NCBI RefSeq assembly: GCF_022346925.1
Contig: NZ_JAKRNJ010000002.1
Coordinates: 588,277 to 652,276 of the forward strand
DNA length: 64,000 bases
Reading direction: 5' to 3'
Origin: Microvirga sp. ACRRW
GTDB taxonomy: Bacteria; Pseudomonadota; Alphaproteobacteria; Rhizobiales; Beijerinckiaceae
Position numbers and translations under genes: made by a program. This document shows positions 33,875 to 43,492 of the stretch, piece by piece. How positions within the stretch are numbered: the stretch's first letter is position 1; each line of letters opens with the position of its first letter. The notes beneath the pieces were generated by a model. It saw only the letters and a program-made list of their open reading frames with translations. It did not search any database and had not been told where the DNA came from.

Positions 33875-34684
33875 TTAAAGAAACGCCCGCACCACCTTCG
33901 CTACATCGCGCGCACGCTCGACGGGCAGCATGTGAGTCTCGCCCTTGAACAGTTTGAGCTGCGCTCCGGCGATCAGGCGGGCGGTTTCCTCCATGGCTTC
34001 CACATCGAAGAACGGGTCGCGCGTGGCGCCGACGATGAGGGTGCGAGGCCGGATGGCCTGCAACCATGATGGATCGCTTCCGAAATCCTCGCCTGCCACC
34101 GCGTGAAGACCGCGCACGATGATGGCGGGATCGTTCATCGTCTCGTGCAGTCTCTCCCGTTCCTGCCTGAAGCGCAGACGAAGCAGCCAGTTGAGCCAGG
34201 GGCGGCGGAAGACGAGGCCGAACTCCTTCAGGAAGCCCTCGAAGTCGCCCTGCCATGCGCATTCGATCTGCCGGTCGATGCTGCGGCGGCCCTCGGATGA
34301 GAAACGGTGCGCGCTTACCATCAGGATCAGGCTTTGCACGAATTCGGGATGCACGGCAGCAAGGCGCGCCGCCACGAGGCCGCCGAACGAAATGCCCATT
34401 ACGCTCGCGGAGCCGATCTCGTCGCGCAGGATCCACGACACGTCATTGACGATCATGTCGATGCTGTAGCCTGGAGGCGGATTTGAATCGTAGCCCAGCA
34501 CATAGATCGGACGGCGAGAGGGCAGGAGCCGCGCGATGCGCTTGGCATCTCTTTGCGCGCGTGCGGGCGTCGGGCGGCGGACGAAGGCCTGCCCGCCGTT
34601 GAGAACGACGATGGGATCGGAGCCCGAACCGATTTTCACGAAAGGAATCCGGTTCAGGAAAACACCTGTTTCAAAGCGCGTCAT
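33875..34684 (-). CDS. Alpha/beta-fold hydrolase
   Basis: A 269-residue cytoplasmic-type hydrolase. The nucleophile elbow is GISFGG near 140-145, a probable acid lies in TRDPFFD near 219, and the histidine is in KGETHMLPV near 253. IVVLNGGQAF is the strand carrying the oxyanion hole. There is no export signal. The substrate class (ester, lactone, haloalkane) cannot be told. It is followed upstream by 238 bases without a gene. Confidence 0.85.
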   Translation of the reverse strand: MTRFETGVFLNRIPFVKIGSGSDPIVVLNGGQAFVRRPTPARAQRDAKRIARLLPSRRPIYVLGYDSNPPPGYSIDMIVNDVSWILRDEIGSASVMGISFGGLVAARLAAVHPEFVQSLILMVSAHRFSSEGRRSIDRQIECAWQGDFEGFLKEFGLVFRRPWLNWLLRLRFRQERERLHETMNDPAIIVRGLHAVAGEDFGSDPSWLQAIRPRTLIVGATRDPFFDVEAMEETARLIAGAQLKLFKGETHMLPVERARDVAKVVRAFL

Positions 34685-34922
34685 GATCGAAAGCTATCGC
34701 TGCAGGCAGCCCATCGCACTATGCGCACAAATGGGATGAAAAGGGCTGCTTCGGACTTTTGGAAAAACCTGCCGGAGAGGGGCGCTGCTTGATGTGCGCG
34801 ACCGCACGTCATCCATGCGGATGACACGGGGAGGAAAGGCAGATTGTGGAGCCGACGGACGCTTGAAGGGCGGCGGCGGCTTGTGGGCCGGAAGGTTGTC
34901 CTAAGAGCTTAACGTTACGTCG

Positions 34923-35315
34923 TCAATCGCTTTGTGCGCGGGCGGGAGCTGCAACAGCCTGATCGCTTTTGTACCGCTCCCAGGGCCAGCGCCCCTCGAT
35001 CTCGACTTCGAGCGAGAAGCTCAGAAACGTGCGGATGAGCACGATGCCGCCGAGGATGAAAAGGCTCTCGAGCGTCGGCTCGATGGCGACCGTGTTGATG
35101 ATGTCTGCGGCAACAAGAAATTCGAGCCCAAGCAGGATCGCGCGTCCGAGATTGGAGCGATAGAGATTAAACGCGCCTTCAACGCGGTGCCCTCGCAGCA
35201 CCTGCCAGAGAACGGCGATGGTCGCACCCAGGGTTCCGAGCACGATGATGGCGATGCCGCCCACCTCGATCATGCGCGTCGTGAACCGCAGCGCCTGCGG
35301 GAACCAATCGTCCAT
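34923..35315 (-). CDS. DUF1622 membrane protein
   Basis: A 130-residue protein with three hydrophobic helices and the DUF1622 signature NLGRAILLGLEFLVAADII plus EIEGRWPW near the end. The ATG chosen has AGAGGA eight bases upstream; an in-frame ATG at 35339 is less likely. The tail is Ala-rich. Function of the family is unknown. Confidence 0.85.
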   Translation of the reverse strand: MDDWFPQALRFTTRMIEVGGIAIIVLGTLGATIAVLWQVLRGHRVEGAFNLYRSNLGRAILLGLEFLVAADIINTVAIEPTLESLFILGGIVLIRTFLSFSLEVEIEGRWPWERYKSDQAVAAPARAQSD

Positions 35316-35384
35316 GGGCCATCCTCTTACAAGGTGCATGGATATTGATTCATAGGACAGAGAAGCGCGGCCTCCAGGGGAGGC

Positions 35385-35415
35385 AAAGAAAAGGGCCGGC
35401 CCAAGGCCAGCCCTT
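35385..35415 (-). terminator. Intrinsic terminator of the L,D-transpeptidase gene
   Basis: On the minus strand AAGGGCTGGCC, a 3-base loop and GGCCGGCCCTT form a stem with one mismatch, followed by TTCTTT. It lies 25 bases past the transpeptidase stop. Confidence 0.72.
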
Positions 35416-35439
35416 GATGCTTATTCGAGATACTGTCGC

Positions 35440-36168
35440 TCAGTAAAACGAGACGCGCTGCTCATCCTGCTCCACATCGGGGAGGGAGGTGCCGCGCAGC
35501 ACCACCACCGGCGAGCCTGTGGGCACGCGGTTGTAGAGATCGATGATGTCCTGATTGAACAGGCGGATGCAGCCCGAGGATACCGACTGGCCGATGGACC
35601 ACGGCTCCGTCGTGCCATGGATGCGGTACATGGTGTCGTTGCCGTTGTTGTAGAGGTAGAGCGCGCGGGCGCCGAGAGGGTTCTCGATGCCGCCTGCCAT
35701 GCCGCCCGCCCATTTCGCATTGCGTTCCGGCTCGCGCTTGATCATCGAGGCGGTGGGCGTCCAGCGCGGCCACATGGCCTTGCGACCGACCTGCGCGCGG
35801 CCAGCCCAGGCAAGGCCTTCCTTGCCGACGCCGATGCCGTAGCGAATGGCGCGTCCACCTTCACGGACGAGGTAGAGATAGCGGGCTGCCGTATCCACCA
35901 CGATAGTGCCGGGCTCCTCACGGCCGTAATAGGCCACCTCGCGGCGTAGGAAGCGCGGATCGACTTCGGTGATGTCCGTCGCCGGAAGCGGATGCGCTTC
36001 GTCGGGGCGCGCGGCGTACATGGCCATGTAGGCCGGATCAATATAGCGGGTGGCCTGCTGCTGAGGCGCAGAAGTCACACAGGCGGCCAGCGCCAGCGGG
36101 AGAATCAAGACGCAAAAGCGGAGCGCGTTTCGCAGAGAGGACATGTTCGTGGCCATGGCAGCAGACAT
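35440..36168 (-). CDS. L,D-transpeptidase (YkuD) lipoprotein
   Basis: Forms 3-3 cross-links or attaches proteins to peptidoglycan in the periplasm. A lipoprotein signal peptide ends LALAAC with lipid-modified Cys30. The YkuD domain (about 87-225) has His184 in RIHGTT and the nucleophile Cys200 in SSGCIRLFN, followed by the conserved DIIDLY. The 242-residue length is typical for alphaproteobacterial ErfK/YbiS/YcfS/YnhG homologues. In-frame ATGs at codons 5 and 9 are alternatives; codon 9 gives a more compact signal peptide. It is monocistronic. Confidence 0.93.
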   Translation of the reverse strand: MSAAMATNMSSLRNALRFCVLILPLALAACVTSAPQQQATRYIDPAYMAMYAARPDEAHPLPATDITEVDPRFLRREVAYYGREEPGTIVVDTAARYLYLVREGGRAIRYGIGVGKEGLAWAGRAQVGRKAMWPRWTPTASMIKREPERNAKWAGGMAGGIENPLGARALYLYNNGNDTMYRIHGTTEPWSIGQSVSSGCIRLFNQDIIDLYNRVPTGSPVVVLRGTSLPDVEQDEQRVSFY

Positions 36169-36423
36169 CAGTGGGTAGGCTCGCAGTTTCTGGTTTTTCT
36201 CTTATGCCACCGTCTCTTAGTTCGGCAGCACTACTCTTAAGAGAGTTCATAGGCTTGGCAGTGTCCACAAGGTGTTGTCGAGGTGGCGGAAATGTGGCCA
36301 CGCCCAGCTGTGATCAAAAGGACACAATCATTTGATGGGTTTGGAAATATTCCGCCTCGACGCGTACAAGCAGCGCGAATGCCTGTAACCATGATGCGCC
36401 TTAAACATCCAACGGATTTTGCC

Positions 36424-36996
36424 ATGCAGTCTCTTTCCATTTCCATGCTGTCGATCTGCGGAATTTCCGAGCTACCGGAGCAGAAGGCAGTGACTCATGT
36501 GCTCTCGATCCTCGACCCGGATCATCCCGATCCGGAGGCCTTCGGAGCCTATGCCTCGCATCACCGCACGATTCTGCGCTTCCACGACATCATCAATCCC
36601 ATCGAGGGCATGATCCTGCCGCAGCCGGAGCATGTGGAGGCGGTACTGCGCTTCGGCGATGAGGTCGCGGCGGGCAAGGCCGAACGCACGGAAGGCCATC
36701 TTCTCGTCCATTGCCATATGGGCATCTCGCGCTCGACGGCGGCGATGCTGACGCTCATGGCGCAGACCAACCCCGACGAAAGCGAAGACAAGCTGTTCGA
36801 GCGCCTCTTGGAGATCAGGCCGCAGGCCTGGCCGAACTCCCGCATGATCGCTTTCGCCGACGATCTCTTGTCCCGTCAGGGCCGCCTCGTCGATGGCCTG
36901 CGCCGTCATTACGGCCGACAGATTCAGCGCAAGCCCGAATTCGCGCAATGGATGCAGGAACTGGGTCGTGGCCGTGAAGTCGAGATGGCGGCTTAA
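36424..36996 (+). CDS. Protein tyrosine phosphatase-like protein
   Basis: A 190-residue protein with the Cys-based phosphatase loop HCHMGISRS: Cys97 nucleophile and Arg103, counted from the chosen ATG. Asp55 in FHDIINP is a candidate general acid. The frame extends upstream to 36283, but that part lacks family features, and conserved sequence begins at MLSICGISELPEQ. No good ribosome-binding site distinguishes the starts. The stop overlaps that of convergent cueR by four bases. The substrate could be phosphotyrosine or another phosphoester. Confidence 0.85.
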   Translation: MQSLSISMLSICGISELPEQKAVTHVLSILDPDHPDPEAFGAYASHHRTILRFHDIINPIEGMILPQPEHVEAVLRFGDEVAAGKAERTEGHLLVHCHMGISRSTAAMLTLMAQTNPDESEDKLFERLLEIRPQAWPNSRMIAFADDLLSRQGRLVDGLRRHYGRQIQRKPEFAQWMQELGRGREVEMAA

Positions 36997-37439
36997 GCCT
37001 TGCCCAACGCCCCAAACCGCGCATCCGTCTTGGCGTGCGCGGGCAGGGGCTCATCGCTCGCCAGTTCTTCCAAGATGGGGCAATGGGGGCGTGAATCGCC
37101 GCAGCAATGCTCGGCGAGATGCTTCAGGGTCGATGACATTTCCCTCAACTCGCGGATCTTGCGCTCGAGCACGGCGACGTGGTCGAGCGCAATCGTTTTG
37201 ACGTCCTTGCTTGCGCGCTCCCTGTTCTGCCACAGCGACACGAGATCGGTGATCTGCTCTACCGAGAAACCGAGGTCGCGCGCGCGGCGGATGAAGCGCA
37301 AGGTGTGCACATCGTGATCCGAATAAACGCGGTATCCGGATTCCGTGCGGATTGTCTTCGGGATCAGCCCGATGCTCTCATAGTAGCGGATCATCTTGGC
37401 GGAAACGCCTGAGGCGGCGGCAGCCTGTCCAATATTCAT
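36993..37439 (-). CDS. cueR: CueR-type copper-responsive MerR regulator
   Basis: A 148-residue MerR protein: helix-turn-helix ([21 protein letters not shown]), a dimer helix, and a metal loop [10 protein letters not shown] with Cys112 and Cys120, the spacing and numbering of the Cu(I) ligands of E. coli CueR. It activates copper-efflux promoters by untwisting a 19-bp spacer. The ATG overlaps the copA stop (ATGA), so it is translated from the copA transcript. A matching promoter lies upstream of copA. Confidence 0.93.
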   Translation of the reverse strand: MNIGQAAAASGVSAKMIRYYESIGLIPKTIRTESGYRVYSDHDVHTLRFIRRARDLGFSVEQITDLVSLWQNRERASKDVKTIALDHVAVLERKIRELREMSSTLKHLAEHCCGDSRPHCPILEELASDEPLPAHAKTDARFGALGKA

Positions 37440-39964
37440 GCCACACCTTCTGCGGTTCGAGCGGCGGGAGCCGATTGCGGATGCGCTTTGAGCGGAGCCT
37501 TGAAGCGGCGCAGGCGCAGCGCGTTGCCGACGACGAACACGCTGGAGAGCGCCATGGCCGCCGCTGCCACGATGGGCGAGAGCAGGGTGCCGTCAATGGG
37601 ATACAGCACGCCCGCGGCGACCGGGATGAGCACCACGTTATAGGCGAAGGCCCAGAACAGGTTCTGCTGGATGTTGCGGATCGTGGCCTTGGACAGCGCA
37701 ATCGCATTCACGACGCCGCGCACGTCGCCGGACATGAGCACCACATCCGCGCTCTCAATAGCGATGTCCGTGCCGGTGCCGATGGCGATGCCGATATCCG
37801 CCTCGGCCAGAGCCGGCGCATCGTTGATGCCATCGCCGACGAAAGCGATGCGGCCATGGGCCTGGCGAAGGCGCTTCACCACCTCCACCTTGCCCTCGGG
37901 CAGAACTTCCGCGACCACCTCGTCGATGCCGATGCGCCGCGCGATGGCTTCCGCCGTCTTGCGGTTGTCGCCGGTAATCATCGCCACTTTCAGCCCGAGC
38001 GCATGCAAGGCGGCGATGGCTTCCGGCGTCGAATCCTTGATCGGGTCCGCAACAGCGATAATGGCCGCGAGCTTGCCATCGATGGCGGCATAGAGCGGGC
38101 TCTTGCCCTCTGAGCCGAGACGCGCCGCAGTATCCGCGAACACAGCCACATCGAGCCCGAGCTTCCGCATGAAGCGGTCCGCGCCCACATCCACCTTGCG
38201 TCCTTCCACCGTGGCGGAAACGCCGAACCCGGGCACGGCCTCGAAAGTGTCGGGTGCAGGCAGAGTGGCGCCCTGCCGTTCTGCTGCGGCAACGATGGCT
38301 TGCGCGATCGGATGCTCGGAGCGCGCTTCGACGGCGGCGACAAGGCGTAATGTATCTGTCTCGGAGAAGCCGGCAGCGGTGGCGAAGTCCGTGAGATCTG
38401 GACGGCCTTGCGTCAGCGTTCCCGTCTTGTCGAGAGCGACGACGCCGATTTCCTTCAGGCTCTGCAACGCTTCGCCCTGGCGGAAGAGCACGCCGAGCTC
38501 CGCGGCGCGTCCGGTGCCGACCATGATCGAGGTGGGCGTCGCCAGCCCCATGGCGCAGGGGCACGCGATGATGAGCACGGCAACCGCATTCACAAGCGCG
38601 AATGTCGCTGCCGGATCGGGGCCGAAGATCAGCCAGATGATGAAGGTGAGCGCCGCCGCCGCCATGACGGCGGGCACGAACCAGGCTGTGATTTTGTCGA
38701 CCATGGCCTGGATCGGCAGCTTCGAGCCTTGTGCCTGCTCAACCATGCGGATGATCTGTGCGAGCACGGTATCCGCGCCGATGCGCGTGGCGCGGAAATT
38801 AAAGCCGCCGGTTTTGTTGATGGTGCCGCCGACCACTTCCGAGCCTTGCGCCTTCTGCACGGGCAGGGGCTCGCCGGTGATCATGGATTCATCGACGAAG
38901 GACGAACCTTCGACCACTTCTCCGTCGACGGGCACCTTCTCGCCGGGGCGCACCTGCACGATGTCCCCGATCTGCACCTGATCGAGGCTGATCTCCATGG
39001 CGTTGCCATCGCGGATCACGCGAGCGGTTTTTGGCGACAGACCGATGAGGCGCTTGATCGCTTCCGATGTGCGGCCCTTCGCTTTCGCTTCGAGGAAGCG
39101 GCCGAGCAGGATCAGCGTCACGATCACGGCGGCGGCCTCGTAATAGACATTGGCCATGCCTTCCGGCAGCAGGCCCGGCAGGAATGTCGCAACGACCGAA
39201 TAGGCATAGGCCGCGCTCGTGCCGAGCACCACGAGGGAGTTCATGTCGGGCGCCCAACGCAGGAGGGCGGGAACGCCTTTCCTGAAGAAGCGCAGGCCCG
39301 GCCCGAACAGCACGAGGGTGGTCAGCGCGAATTGCAGATACAGGCTGTTCTCATGGCCGAGAGAGTTCATCACCCAATCGTGGATTGGGTCGATGACATG
39401 CGATCCCATCTCCACAACGAAGACGGGGAGGGTGAGGATGGCAGCCAAGGCGAACGAGCGCCTCAAAGATGAAATCTCGGCATCCCGCGCCGCACGCTCC
39501 CGATCCGTATGGTCGGCATCCTGACGGATCTCCCGGGCCGCGTAGCCCGTCGCATCGACGGCCTCGATCATCCGGGCGACGACATCTGCGCCGCCGAGAT
39601 AACGCACCGAGGCGCGCTCGGTCGCGAGGTTCACGTTGGCTTCGATCACGCCCGGCACGCGCTTGAGCGCCTTTTCCACCCGAGCCACGCAGGAGGCGCA
39701 GGTCATGCCCTGGATCGCGAGGTCGATCTGGTTCTCCGCAGGCTCGTAGCCGGCATTGCGGATCGCCTCGGTCACGGCCTGGGGATCGGCCTTGTCGGGC
39801 GCGAAGGAGACATGCACCCGCTCGGTCGCCAGGTTCACCGTGGCGGCGGTCACGCCCTCCACGGCCTTGACCGCTTTCTCGACCCGTCCGACGCAGGAGG
39901 CGCAACTCATCCCCTCCACGGGAATCTCGAAGCTGGGCGAGGCGTTTGAATGATGGGCGGCCAT
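37436..39964 (-). CDS. copA: Cu(I)-exporting P-type ATPase
   Basis: Pumps cytoplasmic Cu(I) across the inner membrane. The 842-residue protein has two N-terminal metal-binding domains (GMSCASC with Cys21/Cys24; GMTCASC with Cys89/Cys92), eight predicted helices, the TGE actuator loop ([10 protein letters not shown]), the CPC metal site ([12 protein letters not shown], near 467) and the phosphorylation site DKTGT (near 511). [10 protein letters not shown] is near the end. The complete motif set marks a P1B-1 pump. A CueR-type promoter sits about 35 bases upstream, and cueR follows with a 4-base overlap. Confidence 0.96.
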   Translation of the reverse strand: MAAHHSNASPSFEIPVEGMSCASCVGRVEKAVKAVEGVTAATVNLATERVHVSFAPDKADPQAVTEAIRNAGYEPAENQIDLAIQGMTCASCVARVEKALKRVPGVIEANVNLATERASVRYLGGADVVARMIEAVDATGYAAREIRQDADHTDRERAARDAEISSLRRSFALAAILTLPVFVVEMGSHVIDPIHDWVMNSLGHENSLYLQFALTTLVLFGPGLRFFRKGVPALLRWAPDMNSLVVLGTSAAYAYSVVATFLPGLLPEGMANVYYEAAAVIVTLILLGRFLEAKAKGRTSEAIKRLIGLSPKTARVIRDGNAMEISLDQVQIGDIVQVRPGEKVPVDGEVVEGSSFVDESMITGEPLPVQKAQGSEVVGGTINKTGGFNFRATRIGADTVLAQIIRMVEQAQGSKLPIQAMVDKITAWFVPAVMAAAALTFIIWLIFGPDPAATFALVNAVAVLIIACPCAMGLATPTSIMVGTGRAAELGVLFRQGEALQSLKEIGVVALDKTGTLTQGRPDLTDFATAAGFSETDTLRLVAAVEARSEHPIAQAIVAAAERQGATLPAPDTFEAVPGFGVSATVEGRKVDVGADRFMRKLGLDVAVFADTAARLGSEGKSPLYAAIDGKLAAIIAVADPIKDSTPEAIAALHALGLKVAMITGDNRKTAEAIARRIGIDEVVAEVLPEGKVEVVKRLRQAHGRIAFVGDGINDAPALAEADIGIAIGTGTDIAIESADVVLMSGDVRGVVNAIALSKATIRNIQQNLFWAFAYNVVLIPVAAGVLYPIDGTLLSPIVAAAAMALSSVFVVGNALRLRRFKAPLKAHPQSAPAARTAEGVA

Positions 39965-39997
39965 TTTTGAATCTCCTGATTCATCATATGGGATCAG

Positions 39998-40028
39998 GGT
40001 GTAATCCTTCCAATCATGGGAAGGTCAA
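39998..40028 (-). promoter_or_regulatory. CueR-controlled copA promoter
   Basis: On the minus strand: -35 TTGACC, then 19 bases (TTCCCATGATTGGAAGGAT), then -10-like TACACC. The inverted repeat CCTTCC...GGAAGG fills the spacer, as in the E. coli copA operator. The overlong 19-bp spacer is the hallmark of MerR-type promoters. Confidence 0.9.
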
Positions 40029-40172
40029 GCGGGTTATGCATGTGCCTCATGCCGGAACCCGAGCTGAGGGTGAGCCATTGATCCGACACGTTTGCGCCAT
40101 AGGTCGCCCAATGAGACGTCACGGCAGGCCTCTGGCATGTCCATTCTTCCTCGTTCGAGCCGGTACTGACCT

Positions 40173-41015
40173 TTGAACCAAAGCGACAAACAGGGGCGAC
40201 CCTTCCGGATCCTCACCTACAACGTTCACCGCTGGCTGGGCACCGACAGGAAGATTTCGCCGACGCGGATCGCGGAGGTCATCGCCGCCTGCGAGGCCGA
40301 TATCGTCGCGCTCCAGGAAGTGCGCGTCGGCCGCACCCGACCAGGGGAGATCGATCAGGCAGCGAACGTGGCCGACAGGCTCGGCATGGATCTCTATTTC
40401 CAGCCCACGATCAAAATCCTGGGCGAGCAATACGGCATCGCCATTCTCACCAAGCATCCTGCCTCCATGGTGAAATGCGGCCGCCTGCCGACGCAATCGA
40501 CGAAGCCCTCCTTCGAGAAACGCAGCGCCCTGTGGGTTTGCACGGAGATCGATGGGCAAAAGGTCAATGTCATCAACGCCCATCTTTCCCTGCGCTCCGG
40601 CGAGCGCCGGACCCAGGCTTCCGCGCTGGTGGGAGGCGAGTGGATGGGCCATCCGGAATGCGCGGACCCCGCGATCCTGCTCGGCGATTTCAACGCACCG
40701 CCCTATTCGCGCTCCTACCGCATGATCTCCAACCACCTGCGGGATGCGCAACTCTCCAACTCGCACGGCCAGCCGCAGCCGACTTTTCACACCCGCGCGC
40801 CTGTGCTGCGCCTCGACCATGTCTTCGTCTCGAAGTCGGTGGAGGTGGTGAATGCCGCGCCGGTCAGAAACGCTCTCACTCGGGTGGCGTCAGACCACTT
40901 CCCGCTTCTCGCGGAGCTGCGCGTGCGAAGCCACCCGAAAGCTGCGGCTTCGGAGCGCAGAGGCATGCTGGAGAATGAACTTCTCTCATCCGGCCACGAT
41001 CCCGCCTTAAAATGA
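40173..41015 (+). CDS. Endonuclease/exonuclease/phosphatase-family protein
   Basis: A 280-residue EEP-fold protein: LTYNVHRWLG (Asn site) at the start, ADIVALQEV (metal Glu), INAHLSLRSGERRTQ, LLGDFNAPP (DxN) and ASDHFPLLAEL (catalytic Asp-His). All catalytic blocks are present. It could be a nuclease or a phosphodiesterase of lipid or inositol substrates; several alphaproteobacterial members sit beside phospholipase D genes, which is not the case here. The TTG is the first possible start after an in-frame stop. It has no signal peptide. Confidence 0.88.
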   Translation: MNQSDKQGRPFRILTYNVHRWLGTDRKISPTRIAEVIAACEADIVALQEVRVGRTRPGEIDQAANVADRLGMDLYFQPTIKILGEQYGIAILTKHPASMVKCGRLPTQSTKPSFEKRSALWVCTEIDGQKVNVINAHLSLRSGERRTQASALVGGEWMGHPECADPAILLGDFNAPPYSRSYRMISNHLRDAQLSNSHGQPQPTFHTRAPVLRLDHVFVSKSVEVVNAAPVRNALTRVASDHFPLLAELRVRSHPKAAASERRGMLENELLSSGHDPALK

Positions 41016-41129
41016 GATAACATGACAAATATTGGCCGAGGATCTTGAAATGGACCCGGCAAAAAGCATTATTATGACGTTGCGTAAATTTGAGGTCCCG
41101 TGGGGGCGCGGGAACAAGGGATTTAAATC

Positions 41130-41744
41130 ATGAAGCTCTATTACAGCCCTGGTGCTTCTTCGCTTGCGCCCCACATCGTCATCCACGAAGCAGGCCTGGA
41201 CATCGAGTTCGACAGGGTCGACCTGAACACGCAGACCACAGCTTCGGGGCATCGCTTCGGCACGATCAATCCCAAGGGCAATGTACCGGCGCTGGCCTTG
41301 CGGACCGGAGAGGTGCTGACGGAGGTGTCCGTGGTTCTCGAATACCTGGCGGACCGTGTGCCCGATCGCAGGCTTCTGCCCGAGCTGGGCACTCTGGAGC
41401 GCTACCGGGTGCAGGAATGGGTCGGCTTCATCGGTACAGAGCTGCACAAGGGCTTCGATCCCTTATGGGACGGCCTCATGCCCGACACCGCCCGGCGCCT
41501 AGCCGTCCAGTATCTTCAACGTCGGCTTTCCTATCTCGACCGGTGCCTCGATGGCCGTTCATACCTCATGGGCGAGCACTTCACGGTGGCGGACGCCTAT
41601 TGCTTCACCGTTCTGAGCTGGGCCCGCTTCCACCGGGTCGACCTGTCGGATTATCCCGCTGTCCGGGCCTTCATGCAGGAGGTCTCGAGCCGTCCCATGG
41701 TCCGCAAGGCGATGCAGGCGGAGGGCCTGATGCAGGCGGCCTAA
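41130..41744 (+). CDS. Glutathione S-transferase (beta-like)
   Basis: A 204-residue GST with the N-terminal thioredoxin fold (MKLYYSPGASSLAPHI), the conserved cis-Pro block NVPALAL near 52, and the C-terminal helical domain with FTVADAYCFTVLSW near 148. Members conjugate or reduce electrophiles with glutathione. The catalytic residue in this class is usually a Ser or Cys near position 10-11, and Ser10-Ser11 are present (GASS). The ATG start is clear. It is monocistronic. The substrate is unknown. Confidence 0.9.
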   Translation: MKLYYSPGASSLAPHIVIHEAGLDIEFDRVDLNTQTTASGHRFGTINPKGNVPALALRTGEVLTEVSVVLEYLADRVPDRRLLPELGTLERYRVQEWVGFIGTELHKGFDPLWDGLMPDTARRLAVQYLQRRLSYLDRCLDGRSYLMGEHFTVADAYCFTVLSWARFHRVDLSDYPAVRAFMQEVSSRPMVRKAMQAEGLMQAA

Positions 41745-41827
41745 AAGCCACACGCAAAGGGTGTAATTCCGCTGAAGGCTTGGCGCCTCTTGCGTTCCTT
41801 GAAGAGGGCCGCTAGGCACCCGTTGCC

Positions 41828-42622
41828 ATGGCTCCATTGTCCGTTTTCATCATTGCCAAGAACGAGGCCGACCGGATCGGCGCGACGATCCGCGCCGTTC
41901 GCGATTTGACCGACGATCTGGTCGTGATCGATTCCGGCTCGACCGACGGCACGCAGGCTGTCGCTGAAGAACTCGGTGCCCGGGTGATCTTCAATCCGTG
42001 GCCGGGTTACGGCCCGCAGAAGCGTTTCGGCGAGGATCAGTGCCGCCATGAGTGGCTCTTGAACATCGATGCGGACGAGGAGCTTTCGCCGGCCCTGCGC
42101 GAGGAGATCAGGGCTCTCTTCGCCAACGGGGAGCCTCCGCGCCAGGCCTACGGCATCCGCATCGCGGAAACCTATCCCGGTGAGGCCGCGCCTCATCCTC
42201 TGGCCTATCGCATCGCGCCCGTGCGCCTCTATCGTAAGGATGCGGGCCGCTATTCGTCCTCTCTCGTCCATGACCGGGTGGACCTGAAGCCGGATGCAAA
42301 GGTCGGGAAGCTCAAAGGCCTTATCCACCACCGCTCGATCCGCTCGCTCGGCGATCAGATCGCCAAGCTGAACCTCTATACGGATCAGCTCGCTCACGAT
42401 CTCGAGGTGAGGGGGGTCTCCATTCCCACCTGGCGGGTCTATTTCGAGTTTCCCGCAGCCTTCATCAAAGCCTATTTCGGGCGCCTGCACTTCCTGCGGG
42501 GCACCTATGGCTTCCTGATCGCCATGAACTACGCCATCTGGCGCCATCTTCGCCTGGCGAAGCACTACGAGAAGAAGCGCCGCAACGCGTTCGCGAAGGC
42601 GAACAAGGCCGAGCGGGCCTGA
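41828..42622 (+). CDS. Glycosyltransferase family 2 (WaaE/KdtX-like)
   Basis: A 264-residue cytoplasmic-face GT2 enzyme. It has LSVFIIAKNEADRI at the start, LVVIDSGSTDGT near 37-48 and the metal-binding LNIDADEELS near 77-86. WPGYGPQKRFG is typical of the WaaE group that adds sugars to the lipopolysaccharide core. The C-terminal 60 residues are basic and hydrophobic, suited to membrane contact (YFEFPAAFIKAYFGRLHF). It stands between gst and a convergent RidA gene. The donor sugar is not known. Confidence 0.88.
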   Translation: MAPLSVFIIAKNEADRIGATIRAVRDLTDDLVVIDSGSTDGTQAVAEELGARVIFNPWPGYGPQKRFGEDQCRHEWLLNIDADEELSPALREEIRALFANGEPPRQAYGIRIAETYPGEAAPHPLAYRIAPVRLYRKDAGRYSSSLVHDRVDLKPDAKVGKLKGLIHHRSIRSLGDQIAKLNLYTDQLAHDLEVRGVSIPTWRVYFEFPAAFIKAYFGRLHFLRGTYGFLIAMNYAIWRHLRLAKHYEKKRRNAFAKANKAERA

Positions 42623-42643
42623 ACGCCTTCGCAGGGAGCCGCT

Positions 42644-42997
42644 TCAGACGGCGGCCGTGACCTGGATTTCCAGCGCATAATCGGGGTCGGCGAGCCTGGC
42701 CTCCACGGTGGCCCGTGCGGGCGTGTGGCCCGGCACCACCCAGGCATCCCAGACGGCGTTCATTTCGGCGTAGGAAGCCATGTCCGTCAGCCAGATCGTG
42801 GCCTGCAGGAGCTTGGACTTGTCGCTGCCGATCTCCGTCAGGGATTGCTCGATCTGCGCCAGCACGTCCCGGGTCTGCTCGGTCACCGATTGGCCCACGC
42901 TGGTCTCAGGCACATAGCCGGAGAAATAGGCGGTGTTCCCATGAATCACGAGATCGCTGTAACGGGCGGCAACGCCGATCCGCTTGATGTCTGCCAC
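42644..42997 (-). CDS. RidA/YjgF-family protein
   Basis: A 117-residue protein of the Rid family, which hydrolyses reactive enamine/imine intermediates of amino-acid metabolism. Motifs are DLVIHGNTAYFSGYVP and the end block PGHTPARATVEARLADPDYALEIQVTA with the Arg that contacts the substrate in RidA. The GTG start is preferred over the longer frame because AAGGAGG lies six bases upstream and the family N-terminus starts there. It is convergent with the GT2 gene. Subfamily is uncertain. Confidence 0.88.
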   Translation of the reverse strand: MADIKRIGVAARYSDLVIHGNTAYFSGYVPETSVGQSVTEQTRDVLAQIEQSLTEIGSDKSKLLQATIWLTDMASYAEMNAVWDAWVVPGHTPARATVEARLADPDYALEIQVTAAV

Positions 42998-43179
42998 GTC
43001 GGGCCTCCTTTGGTTTTCGAAGGAGTGGCCTCCTAGCACGGAAGAGGCTGGCCGGCCCAGGTTTCGCGAGCGCTTTTTGCCTGCCGAAAGGATGCTTTTT
43101 GGCCTTGACGAAGGGCGGCTGTTCGCGTCTATTGCGCCACCTGCGAGGCAGGGTTTCGACACCCTGTTTTATCGCGAAC

Positions 43180-43270
43180 GGAGACGTGGCCGAGAGGCTG
43201 AAGGCACTCGTTTGCTAAATGAGCATACCCCAAAAGGGTATCGAGGGTTCGAATCCCTCCGTCTCCGCCA
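43180..43270 (+). tRNA. tRNA-Ser (GCT)
   Basis: A 91-base class II tRNA with encoded CCA. The acceptor GGAGACG pairs with CGTCTCC, the anticodon loop TTGCTAA carries GCT, the long variable arm is CATACCCCAAAAGGGTATCG, and the T arm is GGGTTCGAATCCC. No integrated element is visible at its 3' end. The next 220 bases show no gene. Confidence 0.96.
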
Positions 43271-43492
43271 TTTATCCTGCTAACCTCTGAAAAATTTTGT
43301 AGGTGGGATCAGGCGTGTCTGAGCCTCTGTATCCTAGGCTCCTTGAGGGACAGTTTCGGCATAATGGGGCGTATTCTCGAGATGATAACAGCCGCCGCCA
43401 TTTGAGCTGGCGTTCAAGGCTTGGGAAACCTATCCGAAGCTAGGCCTCCCAAGATGAGGCCAGTTGCGGCCTGATACCCTCTGCTCAGGTCA

